From Pseudomonas sp. GM41(2012) (GTDB lineage Bacteria > Pseudomonadota > Gammaproteobacteria > Pseudomonadales > Pseudomonadaceae): a stretch of 64,000 nt of DNA. The translations under genes and the position numbers were made by a program. The notes beneath the pieces are model-generated. The model was not told where the DNA came from. It saw only the letters and a list, made by a program, of their open reading frames with translations, and made no database searches. How positions within the stretch are numbered: the stretch's first letter is position 1; the number at the start of each line of letters is the position of its first letter. The stretch spans positions 1 through 64,000 of the forward strand of contig NZ_AKJN02000011.1 of NCBI RefSeq assembly GCF_000282315.2. Reading direction: 5' to 3'. This document shows, piece after piece, positions 1-7,768 of this stretch.

Positions 1-177
1 CCCCAGCCCTCTCCCCAAAGGGGAGAGGGAGCCGACCGAGGTGTCTTGCGCTGTACATCGACCTGAATGTCCGAGTCGATTATGGATTCAACGCAGCTGT
101 TTCAGGTCGCAGATTTTCTACAGAAACCCACGGTCAATCCCCTCTCCCTCTGGGAGAGGGTTAGGGTGAGGGGGGAT
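1..177. repeat. Element A, copy 1 (~170-bp intergenic repeat)
   Basis: A block of the form CCCTCTCCCC-AAAG-GGGGAGAGGG near its left end and CCCTCTCCCTCTGGGAGAGGG followed by a TAGGGTGAGGGG tail near its right end, joined by a middle with a recurring TCGACCTGA stretch. The same layout recurs at 645-803 in the same orientation and at 18408-18572 inverted. Such low-complexity CT/GA palindromes are dispersed in many pseudomonad genomes. The element may begin before the window. Confidence 0.75.
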
Positions 178-189
178 TTAAGATCAGAA

Positions 190-555
190 TCACGACGTTC
201 GATTCACAGCAAACCTCAGGATCTGCTCAAGCACATCACTCATCCGCTCAATTACCTCTAGATTGCTAAACCGCACAACCTCAATACCATGCTGCTTAAG
301 GTAAAGCGTTCGACGCTGGTCATGTATTTTTGCCGTCGTCTCGTAATGCTGACCACCATCCAGTTCGATGGCCAACTTCAGTTCCACGCAATAAAAATCG
401 AGGAAGTACGGCGGGCATGGAAACTGCCGACGAAATTTCAGATTGGCGATTTGCCGAGAACGAAGTTTTTGCCAGAGCAGCAGTTCGCAGTCGGTTTGGT
501 GGGTACGCAGGTGGCGGGCGAATTGGCGTTGGTTGGGAGTGGGGCGGGTGGGCAT
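190..555 (-). CDS. DUF559-domain (Vsr/RecB-like nuclease fold) protein
   Basis: A 121-residue protein with the DUF559 pattern: an N-terminal basic, Leu/Trp-rich segment (LLLWQKLRSRQIANLKFRRQ), then FLDFYCVELKLAIELDGGQH, then a helix ending in VVRFSNLEVI. The acidic residues of the FLDFYC...AIELDGGQH core are the expected metal site of a restriction-endonuclease-like fold, so a DNA-cleaving activity is likely for the family but unproven here. Length is full for the family. The start is the only ATG that retains the N-terminal motif, and its ribosome site is weak. The gene lies alone between two direct copies of element A, which suggests that gene and repeats travel or were acquired together. 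Confidence 0.85.
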   Translation of the reverse strand: MPTRPTPNQRQFARHLRTHQTDCELLLWQKLRSRQIANLKFRRQFPCPPYFLDFYCVELKLAIELDGGQHYETTAKIHDQRRTLYLKQHGIEVVRFSNLEVIERMSDVLEQILRFAVNRTS

Positions 556-644
556 GCTTCACGTCCGTGTGAAGGGGGGATGGAGGTTTTACTGTAGCTG
601 AGGTATTGCGATTCATCTTGAAATCGACCCCTCATCGGAACGCC

Positions 645-803
645 GCCCGCCCATCCCTCTCCCCAAGGGGGAGAGGGGGAAAGGGAGCCGATTCTCATCG
701 TTTTCAAAGCCTGAGTTCGACTCTATTTTTCAGGTCGATGTAACTCTAAGAACAACTCGGTCAGTCCCCTCTCCCTCTGGGAGAGGGCTAGGGTGAGGGG
801 GAC
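645..803. repeat. Element A, copy 2
   Basis: Same organisation and orientation as 1-177: CCCTCTCCCC-AAGG-GGGAGAGGG at the left, GGTCAGTCCCCTCTCCCTCT and a TAGGGTGAGGGG tail at the right. It ends within a few bases of the stop codon of the next gene at 806, so it may also serve as a transcript end for that gene. Confidence 0.75.
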
Positions 804-805
804 TT

Positions 806-3334
806 TTAGTAGACGTCGCGGCGATAGCGGCCTTGCTCAATCAACCGGTCGACCTCTGCAATTCCGAGTATTTCGTTGAGCACGTGATCCACGCCTGAAG
901 CCATCCCTTGCAAGCTGCCGCAGATGTAAATGACCGCACCCTCCGCCAGCCATTTTTTCAATTCGTCCGCCGACTCGCGCAGTCGATCCTGCACGTAGAT
1001 CTTCTCGGCCTGATCCCGCGAGAACGCCAGGTCCAGCCGCTCCAGATCCCCCGAAATCAACCACTCCTCAAGCTCATCACGACACAAGTAGTCATGCTCG
1101 CGATTGCGTTCGCCGAACAACAGCCAATGACGTTGCTGGCCATCGGCGATCCGCGCCTTGAGCAAACTGCGCAGCCCGGCCAGGCCGGTGCCGTTGCCCA
1201 GCAGGATCATCGGCACCGGTTCGACCGGCAGGTGGAAACCGCTGTTGCGCCGCACGCGCAAACTGATGGTGCCGCCCACCGGGGCGTGTTCAGTCAGCCA
1301 GCCGGAGCCGACACCCAGGCTGCCGTCAGGATGCAGTTCCTGGCGCACGATCAGTTCGAGAACGCCATCGGCGGCGATCGAGGCGATGGAGTATTCGCGC
1401 ATGGCCAGGGGCACCAGCGCATCCACCAGCGCCTGGGCATGCAGGCCGACCAGGTGAGCTCTGTTTTCCGGCAGTTGTCGACTGGCGAGGGCTTGCTCCA
1501 GTGGTTGCGACAGGCCATCGAGCGCAACCGTGGCGCGACCGTCAATGCCCAGGCCATCGAGGAAATGTTCGATCGCCCACGGACAATTGCGCGGCAACAC
1601 TTCCACCAGGTCACCGGCCAGCCAGCTGCTGGTGGTGGGGGCGGTGAGGCCGAGCAGGTAAACGCCCGAACCGCTGCTGTCAGGATTGAGCAGCTCACGG
1701 CGGATCAGGTTCCAGTTGTCATAGCTTGGCGCTTGCCAGGTGTCCACGGGCGCCTGTCCGGTCAGCAGACCCAGTTGCTGCTGCCAGTGACGCAAGGCGT
1801 AAGGGTCGCCGCTGTCGACCTCCACCGGCGCGAACAGGGTCTTGCCGCCGTGCTCGCCGAGCCAGGTGTGCAAGCGTCGAGCGAATCCGCAGAAGTGTTG
1901 ATACTGCCGATCACCGAGGCCGAGCACGGCGTAGTTCAGGCTTTCCAGGCTCAACGTACGGCCCAGCACTTTGCGCTCAAACCCCCGGGCGCTATCCGGC
2001 GCTTCACCGTCGCCGAAGGTGCTGACGACGAACAACGCATTGCTGGAATCTCGCAAGTCTTGCTCGCTGACGTCCGCCAGCGGCTGAACCTTCACCGGCA
2101 GGCCCGCAGCCTGTAATTGCCCGGCGGTCTGCCACGCCAGTTGCTCGGCAAAGCCGCTCTGGCTGGCAAAGCCGATCAGCCACGCCGGTGCGTCATTGTC
2201 CGGTTGTGCGAGGTCTTTGCGGGCATCCTTGATCTGTTTTTTCTTGCGTCGACGATCGAGGTACAACAACCAGCCTGTGACGAAAAACAGCGGCATCGTC
2301 AGCGCACTGATCGTCAGGATGATCCGCCCGATGATTCCGAAATAGCTGCCGACGTGCAGCGCGTAAATGCTGGTCAGCAGTTGCGCCTTGAGGCTCTTGT
2401 CGCTGTAGCGATCATGCCGGGCGACGATACCGGTCGCCGGGTCCAGCGTGATCTGGTTCAGTGCACGGTCGTGGGGTGAGGTGTTCAACAGGTAGAACAC
2501 GGTGGCCGGTTTTCCGGCCACGGGCGGCATGCGTATGTTGTAGGCACTCAGTGCCGGGCCGGCAGCGCTGTAGATGCTGCTCCACATCGCGGCGTAATCG
2601 GCAGTGGGCACCGGACCGCTTGGCGCAGGACCGCGACCGCTGCGGGCGCGCTCGTTCTGCGGCGAGTCGGAAAGCAATCGGGTCAGGCCCTTGTTGTACC
2701 ACTCGTAGGACCAGGACAACCCGGTGAGCGCTGCCAGGAGGTAAAACACCAGGCACCAGGTACCGGCCACCGAGTGCAAATCCCAGTTGAAGCTGCGGCC
2801 TTTTTTCTTCCAGTCGAGGGTCAGCCAGGCACGCCAGCTTTTCCACTGACGCGGCCAGCGCAGGTACAGACCGGACAGGCAGAAGAACACGAGAATCAGC
2901 GTGCACGCGCCGGTGATTTGCCGACCGGTATCGCCCATGGCGAGGAACCGGTGCAGTTGCAGCATCAGGCCGAAGAAATCCTGGCCAGTGGCGTCGCCCA
3001 TGAACTCGGCGGTGTACGGGTCGAAGTAGCGCATCTGCCCACGTCGTTCGCCCGGTGGCGGGGTAAAGATCACCCGCGCGGCGTTGCCGCTGTCGGTCTC
3101 GACCCAGAGCATCGAGACTTTCTTGCCGGAGGCGCCTTCGATTTTTTCCACCAGTTCGGCGGGCGGCAGGACGCCGGCGACCTGCTTCTCGACCTGCAAC
3201 ACGGAAGGGTTCAGCGCGCGCAGGATTTCATCCTGAAACGACACCGTCGCCCCGGTGATGCCCATCAGGGCCAGGACCAGTCCGGCGCTGATGCCGAAAA
3301 ACCAGTGCAACTGGAACAGGGTTTTCTTCAACAC
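806..3334 (-). CDS. piuB: PepSY-domain / flavodoxin-NADPH reductase fusion, iron-uptake reductase
   Basis: A predicted inner-membrane reductase of about 842 residues. The N-terminal 370 residues form a PepSY-associated membrane module (first helix in HWFFGISAGLVLALMGITGA, last in ISALTMPLFFVTGWLLYL). From about residue 380 comes a flavodoxin domain (LIGFASQSGFAEQLAWQTA, FMN loop; STFGDGEAPDSARGF). The C-terminal half is an FAD/NADPH module like that of sulfite reductase flavoprotein, with GNGTGLAGLRSLL near 715 and YICGSLQGMASGV near the end. It probably moves electrons from NADPH across the membrane to reduce ferric siderophore. I chose the GTG at 3334 because AAGGCGAG precedes it; an ATG at 3403 is in frame but lacks a ribosome site. 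It matches the remembered PA4513 place beside piuA. Confidence 0.85.
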   Translation of the reverse strand: MLKKTLFQLHWFFGISAGLVLALMGITGATVSFQDEILRALNPSVLQVEKQVAGVLPPAELVEKIEGASGKKVSMLWVETDSGNAARVIFTPPPGERRGQMRYFDPYTAEFMGDATGQDFFGLMLQLHRFLAMGDTGRQITGACTLILVFFCLSGLYLRWPRQWKSWRAWLTLDWKKKGRSFNWDLHSVAGTWCLVFYLLAALTGLSWSYEWYNKGLTRLLSDSPQNERARSGRGPAPSGPVPTADYAAMWSSIYSAAGPALSAYNIRMPPVAGKPATVFYLLNTSPHDRALNQITLDPATGIVARHDRYSDKSLKAQLLTSIYALHVGSYFGIIGRIILTISALTMPLFFVTGWLLYLDRRRKKKQIKDARKDLAQPDNDAPAWLIGFASQSGFAEQLAWQTAGQLQAAGLPVKVQPLADVSEQDLRDSSNALFVVSTFGDGEAPDSARGFERKVLGRTLSLESLNYAVLGLGDRQYQHFCGFARRLHTWLGEHGGKTLFAPVEVDSGDPYALRHWQQQLGLLTGQAPVDTWQAPSYDNWNLIRRELLNPDSSGSGVYLLGLTAPTTSSWLAGDLVEVLPRNCPWAIEHFLDGLGIDGRATVALDGLSQPLEQALASRQLPENRAHLVGLHAQALVDALVPLAMREYSIASIAADGVLELIVRQELHPDGSLGVGSGWLTEHAPVGGTISLRVRRNSGFHLPVEPVPMILLGNGTGLAGLRSLLKARIADGQQRHWLLFGERNREHDYLCRDELEEWLISGDLERLDLAFSRDQAEKIYVQDRLRESADELKKWLAEGAVIYICGSLQGMASGVDHVLNEILGIAEVDRLIEQGRYRRDVY

Positions 3335-3353
3335 GTCACTCGCCTTGTTCGTT

Positions 3354-3372
3354 CGAAAATAATGATCACGGC
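3354..3372. promoter_or_regulatory. Possible Fur box upstream of the reductase gene
   Basis: GAAAATAATGATCACGGCG on the + strand agrees with the 19-bp Fur consensus at about 12 of 19 positions by eye. It lies just upstream of the GTG start at 3334, between that gene and the piuA terminator. Weak call; the right half is poor. Confidence 0.3.
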
Positions 3373-3416
3373 GCGCATTATGCCGTGGGTTGTCGAGAAA
3401 CATTCTTTATTACGCA

Positions 3417-3448
3417 CAAAAGCCCCGTTCACCTGGATGAACGGGGCC
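3417..3448 (-). terminator. Rho-independent terminator after piuA
   Basis: The stem GCCCCGTTCA / TGAACGGGGC with a 6-nt loop (3422-3447) is followed, reading the minus strand, by TTTTGTG. It lies between piuA and the reductase gene, so the two are probably separate transcripts. Confidence 0.8.
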
Positions 3449-3475
3449 TGTCCCTGATTTCAGCTTCCATTCTCG

Positions 3476-3570
3476 CCTGTAGGAGCACAGCTTGCTGGCG
3501 ATGACGGCGGCACTTCAGCATTGATGTCGGCTGACACACCGCTATCGCCAGCAAGCTGTGCTCCTACAGG
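3476..3570. repeat. REPIN (paired inverted REP)
   Basis: CCTGTAGGAGCACAGCTTGC at the left end and its inverse GCAAGCTGTGCTCCTACAGG at the right end, about 95 bp overall, in the gap after piuA. Two inverted REP units around a short spacer is the usual pseudomonad REPIN layout. Confidence 0.85.
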
Positions 3571-3591
3571 GGATTGCGGTGTGACTGGCAA

Positions 3592-5910
3592 TCAGAAGTG
3601 GAAGTTGGTGCTCAGCAATGCTGTACGACCCGCCGCCTGGTTGGCGAAGTGGGTCGAGAAAGCTTTGTCGTAGTAGGTTTCATCGGTCAGGTTCTGCACG
3701 TTCAGTTGCAGGTCGACGTTTTTGCTCAGCTTGTACGCGGCCATTGCGTCGTAACGAACGTAGGAATCAACCATGGTGGTGTTGGCCACGCTGCCGAACA
3801 CATCATCGACATAAAACGCACCGCCACCGATGGTCAGCTTCGGCGTGACCTGATAAGTCGTCCACAGGCTGGCACTGTTTTTCGGTGTGTTAGGCAGCTC
3901 GTTGCCATCGTTGGCTTTACCCAGCGGACCGCCGTCGACTTGCTCGCTGTCCATAAAAGCGTAACCGGCGAACACTTGCCATTTGTCGGTGATCTTGCCG
4001 GCGGCCGACAGTTCGAAACCTTGAACGCGGGTTTTACCGGCGTTTTCATACGACGTGGTATTGACTTGAACGCGAGCGTTTTCTTTCTCGGTGCGGAAGA
4101 TGTCAGCGGTCAGCGACAGACGGTCGTTCAACAGATTCCACTTGGTACCGATTTCGTAGTTCTTGGTGGTTTCCGGTTCCATGTCGCTTTTCAGCAGGTT
4201 GCCGTTGCGATCCGGCGTACCACCCAGCGGGTTGCCTTCCTGACCTTCGCCCAAGGTGTTGCCAGGTGGCGTGGCGGACGTTGCGTAGGACGCATAGATG
4301 CTGCCATTTTCTGCGGGCTTGTAGACCACGCCGAACTGCCCGGTAACGAACTCGCTCGTGTCGTCGCCTTTGGAGGTGGTCGTGCCGGCAGCGTTAAAGG
4401 TTTTGTATTCGGTATCAAAATGGTCGTAACGCAGGCCCATGTTCACCAGCCATTGCTCGGACAACTCCAGCGTGTCGAACACATACAGCGCATAGGTGTT
4501 GGCTTTGGTGTCGGTGCCAGCGTAGTTACGCGAGATTGCCCCGTTCCATGGGTCGTTCGGGTTCGGGTTGGACAAGGAGGTGCAGTTATAACCGCTCGGC
4601 GCACCAATCAATGTCGGCGAGCAGTTGGTGGTCACTGCAGCTGTTCTCGGGGTGGTGTCGGTGTTGACGTTATACGAGGACTTTTCGCTTTCCTCACGGC
4701 TCAACTCGATACCGGTAGAGAAGCTGTTTTTGAATCCGGCGATGTAGACGTCGCCAAACAGATCAGTCTGGTTAGTGGTGGTTTCGGTGTTGCTGACCCG
4801 GGTGTTGGCCCGACGCCAGACGCTGCCGTTATTGACGTTGCCCTTGCTGTCGTCCGGCTGGGTCAGGATGTAGTCCTGCATGCTGGTGCCGTGGCGCAGG
4901 GTGTTCTTGACGGTCAGCGCGTCGCTCAGATCGTGCTCGATGGCGATGGTTGCGGTGTCGGTGCGACCCTTGCGGAAGTCGCGGCCGTCGAGACCGTAGA
5001 AGTTGCTGCTGTCGCCGCCATCGTCAGGCTTGTCCGGGTTGGACTTGGTGCGAGCCGTCGAACCCGCGACCGGAATGCTGTATGGAATGCCGGAATCTGG
5101 CGTGTCGTTGCTTTCCAGGTGGTAGTAGTCGAGGTTGACGCGAGTGTCGGTGCCCAGGCCAAAGGCCAGCGACGGCGCGACGCCCCAGCGATCGTAATCG
5201 ACGCTGTCACGACCGGCGACATTGCTTTCGTGGCTCATCAGGTTCAGACGGCCAGCGGCGGTGTCGGTGAACTGATAGTTGCCATCCATGGTGTAACGCT
5301 GGGTCTGGTCGGAACCCCAGGTGAAACCGCCATCGAGCGAGTTGCCCAGGTGAGCTTTTTTACTCACCAGGTTGATGCTGCCGCCCGCAGCGCCGCGGCC
5401 ACCGATGGCCGAGTTCGGGCCTTTGCTGACTTCGATCGACTCAACGGCGAAGATTTCGCGGCTCTGCGAACCGGTATCGCGCACACCATCCAGATACGTA
5501 TCGCCCTGGGCATCGAAGCCGCGAATGAATGGGCGGTCGCCTTGCGGGTTGCCGCCTTCACCGGCCCCGAAGGTAATGCCTGGAACAGTGCGCAGCGCGT
5601 CCTGCATGTTCAGGGCGCCAGTGTCCTTGAGCACTTGTTGCGGGATGACGGTGATCGAACGCGGCGTGTCCACAAGCGGTGCGGTGTACTTGGGCGAGGA
5701 GGCTTTTTCGACGTTGTAGGAAGTCTCGTCCTGGGCTTCGCCGGTGATAGCGGTTGCGCCCAGAGAAATCACATTACTCGGTGCTTTTTCGTCAGCTTTT
5801 TCCGCCGCGAAAACCATGTGGCCCGCAGAGCCGGCAGTAATCGCCATACCGATGGCCGATGCGAGCAAACGTGGTGAACTGACCGGTACTTGTGGTTGTT
5901 GACGTGACAT
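3592..5910 (-). CDS. piuA: TonB-dependent siderophore receptor
   Basis: A 772-residue outer-membrane receptor. A signal peptide (LLASAIGMAITAGSAGHMVFA) is followed by a plug domain (VDTPRSITVIPQQVLKDTGA, then LRTVPGITFGAGEGG and FIRGFDAQGDTYLDGVRD) and a long 22-strand-type barrel ending in the aromatic residue of LLSTNFHF, as expected for outer-membrane assembly. It should import a ferric catecholate-type siderophore with TonB energy. The start at 5910 has GGGGAGGGG about 8 nt upstream; a longer in-frame extension to 6051 lacks a signal peptide. It faces piuC across a 206-bp gap containing a candidate Fur box. In P. aeruginosa the homologous receptor also admits siderophore-linked beta-lactams; whether this one does is inference. 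Confidence 0.92.
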   Translation of the reverse strand: MSRQQPQVPVSSPRLLASAIGMAITAGSAGHMVFAAEKADEKAPSNVISLGATAITGEAQDETSYNVEKASSPKYTAPLVDTPRSITVIPQQVLKDTGALNMQDALRTVPGITFGAGEGGNPQGDRPFIRGFDAQGDTYLDGVRDTGSQSREIFAVESIEVSKGPNSAIGGRGAAGGSINLVSKKAHLGNSLDGGFTWGSDQTQRYTMDGNYQFTDTAAGRLNLMSHESNVAGRDSVDYDRWGVAPSLAFGLGTDTRVNLDYYHLESNDTPDSGIPYSIPVAGSTARTKSNPDKPDDGGDSSNFYGLDGRDFRKGRTDTATIAIEHDLSDALTVKNTLRHGTSMQDYILTQPDDSKGNVNNGSVWRRANTRVSNTETTTNQTDLFGDVYIAGFKNSFSTGIELSREESEKSSYNVNTDTTPRTAAVTTNCSPTLIGAPSGYNCTSLSNPNPNDPWNGAISRNYAGTDTKANTYALYVFDTLELSEQWLVNMGLRYDHFDTEYKTFNAAGTTTSKGDDTSEFVTGQFGVVYKPAENGSIYASYATSATPPGNTLGEGQEGNPLGGTPDRNGNLLKSDMEPETTKNYEIGTKWNLLNDRLSLTADIFRTEKENARVQVNTTSYENAGKTRVQGFELSAAGKITDKWQVFAGYAFMDSEQVDGGPLGKANDGNELPNTPKNSASLWTTYQVTPKLTIGGGAFYVDDVFGSVANTTMVDSYVRYDAMAAYKLSKNVDLQLNVQNLTDETYYDKAFSTHFANQAAGRTALLSTNFHF

Positions 5911-5975
5911 TTGAATTCCCCTCCCCAAGGATTTGAGGCCGCGGAATATAGGGTAAACAGGTATTTGTATCAATT

Positions 5976-5994
5976 GCGAAACGTTACTATTCGC
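5976..5994. promoter_or_regulatory. Candidate Fur operator between piuA and piuC
   Basis: GCGAAACGTTACTATTCGC is a 19-bp imperfect palindrome with 7 of 9 positions paired between arms. It is centred in the divergent gap, in the right place to control both genes. Agreement with the E. coli Fur consensus is only about 10 of 19, so the call rests mainly on symmetry and location. Confidence 0.4.
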
Positions 5995-6116
5995 GACGAA
6001 TTTACATTCTTTACAATTTAACCTTACGGTTTTTGCTGTCTCGTTCGTCACGGGGGTTTTACAGAGTCAATAAGAATCAATACCATTGGCGCCCCTTTGC
6101 CTTCAGGTGTCATCCC

Positions 6117-6797
6117 ATGCTGCTGCACATTCCCGGCGTGTTCGCGAAAGAAGAAGTGCAGCGCATCCGCGAGGCTCTGGAGCAGGCGGATTGGGCTGAC
6201 GGCAAGATCACCGCCGGCTACCAGTCGGCCAAGGCCAAGCACAATCTGCAACTGCCGGAAGGTCACCCGCTGGCCAAGGAAGTCGGCGCGGCGATGCTGG
6301 AGCGGTTGTGGAAAAATCCGCTGTTCATGTCAGCTGCCTTGCCGCACAAAGTCTTCCCTCCGTTACTGAACTGTTACACGGCCGGTGGCAGTTTCGACTT
6401 TCACATCGACAACGCCGTGCGCCAGCCCAAGGGCAGCATCGAGCGGGTGCGCACCGATTTGTCGGCCACGCTGTTCTTCAGCGAACCGGACGACTATGAC
6501 GGCGGCGAACTGGAAATCCAGGACACCTTCGGCACTCAACGGGTGAAGCTGCCGGCCGGCGACATGGTTCTGTACCCCGGCACCAGCTTGCACAAGGTCA
6601 ACGCCGTGACGCGCGGCACTCGCTACGCTTCGTTCTTCTGGACCCAAAGCCTGGTCCGCGAAGACAGCCAGCGTGCCTTGCTGTTCGAGATGGACGGGGC
6701 GATCCAGCAACTGACCCAGGACATGCCCGATCACCCTTCGCTGATTCGCCTCACCGGCACTTATCACAACTTGTTGCGTCGTTGGGTCGAGGTATGA
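6117..6797 (+). CDS. piuC: PKHD-type Fe(II)/2-oxoglutarate hydroxylase
   Basis: A 226-residue cytosolic dioxygenase, the usual length of the PiuC/YbiX family. The facial triad is visible: His96 and Asp98 in FDFHIDNAVR and His159 in YPGTSLHKVNAVTRGTRYA, with the Arg a few residues later as the likely 2-oxoglutarate anchor. The exact substrate is unknown; the family is iron-regulated and linked to siderophore receptors. I chose the ATG at 6117 (MLLHIPGVF) because family members begin there, although an upstream in-frame extension exists. Its TGA overlaps the ATG of the next gene (ATGA), so the two are translationally coupled. Confidence 0.92.
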   Translation: MLLHIPGVFAKEEVQRIREALEQADWADGKITAGYQSAKAKHNLQLPEGHPLAKEVGAAMLERLWKNPLFMSAALPHKVFPPLLNCYTAGGSFDFHIDNAVRQPKGSIERVRTDLSATLFFSEPDDYDGGELEIQDTFGTQRVKLPAGDMVLYPGTSLHKVNAVTRGTRYASFFWTQSLVREDSQRALLFEMDGAIQQLTQDMPDHPSLIRLTGTYHNLLRRWVEV

Positions 6798-7549
6798 GTT
6801 ATCAACTGCGCCGTGAGGAAGTGCTCGACGGTGATCGTCTCAAAGCCATGCTCGAGGAAAGCCCGGCGCGCGCGGCACAGGCGATTCTGATCGCCGCCCG
6901 CGAAGGTGTACTCGATGCTCAGGCGTTGCTCGGGCAGATTCTGCTGGACGGGCAGGGCATCGAGCAGGATCAGCCGCTGGCCTTGCGTTGGTTCGAGATC
7001 GCCGCCCATGGCGGGCACTTGATGGCGCGTAACATGCTCGGTCGTTGTCATGAGCATGGTTGGGGTTGCGTTGCCGATGCCGCCGTTGCTGCGAGGCATT
7101 ACCGGCAAGCCGCCGAAGCCGGGCTGGATTGGGCGATGTACAACTACGCTAACCTGCTGGCGACCGGGCGGGGTGTTATCGAAGATCAGGAGCAAGCGCT
7201 GAGTCTTTATCGCCGGGCAGCGGAACAGGGCCATGCGAAATCAATGAATTTGCTGGGGCGGTATCTTGAGGAAGGGCGGTACTGTCGGGCGGATCCTGTG
7301 ACGGCGTTTGAGTGGTATCGACGTTCGGCGCTGGGCGGTGATTTTCGTGGGCAGTTCAGTTATGCCAGCGTTCTGGTGGAACTCTCGCACATCGAGGAAG
7401 CGCTGGTCTGGTATCGCCGGGCAATGCACGCGGGGCATTCGGTTTTTTTAAGTATCGCGGCGCAGACACTGTCGAGCGTGCCCCACGCGCAAGTGCAAGC
7501 AATGGCCGTGGAATATCGCGCACGGGCAGCCAACCAAGTAAACAGTTGA
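6794..7549 (+). CDS. Sel1-repeat (TPR-like) protein
   Basis: A 251-residue protein made mostly of about five Sel1-like repeats, with recurring A..G...A...LG..Y..G.G....D...A..W...AA..G units (for example AMYNYANLLATGRGVIEDQEQ and SMNLLGRYLEEG). No signal peptide is evident. Sel1 repeats form alpha-solenoids that bind partner proteins; no enzymatic motif is seen. Coupling to piuC by the ATGA overlap and the same neighbour in P. aeruginosa (remembered as PA4516) argue for a role with PiuC or the receptor system. It is the last gene of the iron block; the AT-richer accessory insert starts just downstream. Confidence 0.85.
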   Translation: MSYQLRREEVLDGDRLKAMLEESPARAAQAILIAAREGVLDAQALLGQILLDGQGIEQDQPLALRWFEIAAHGGHLMARNMLGRCHEHGWGCVADAAVAARHYRQAAEAGLDWAMYNYANLLATGRGVIEDQEQALSLYRRAAEQGHAKSMNLLGRYLEEGRYCRADPVTAFEWYRRSALGGDFRGQFSYASVLVELSHIEEALVWYRRAMHAGHSVFLSIAAQTLSSVPHAQVQAMAVEYRARAANQVNS

Positions 7550-7768
7550 AGTTTGCCGTCGGCTTATCAAACGAGTGGCTGACTGATTAGTTGCTTGCTC
7601 GCCAGACGTTGGTATTTTTTATAAACATATTCTCGTGAGTCCGTACTTTGCGGCGGTGCGGTGTTGTGTTTTATTGTCAGTGCGAAGTTTGAATGGATTT
7701 AATATTTCGGCTTTGCATATCGCGTTATTAAATATCCAGTTGTATGTTGACTAATTAAAGGAATAATT

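Noticed and set aside
908..2116. 402-codon frame opposite the PepSY-flavoreductase
   Set aside because: The minus-strand gene has full flavodoxin and reductase motifs; this frame has none.
3574..5877. 767-codon open frame antisense to the TonB receptor gene
   Set aside because: A shadow of codon bias in a GC-rich gene: it mirrors the receptor frame, has no ribosome site and its product has no recognisable domain.
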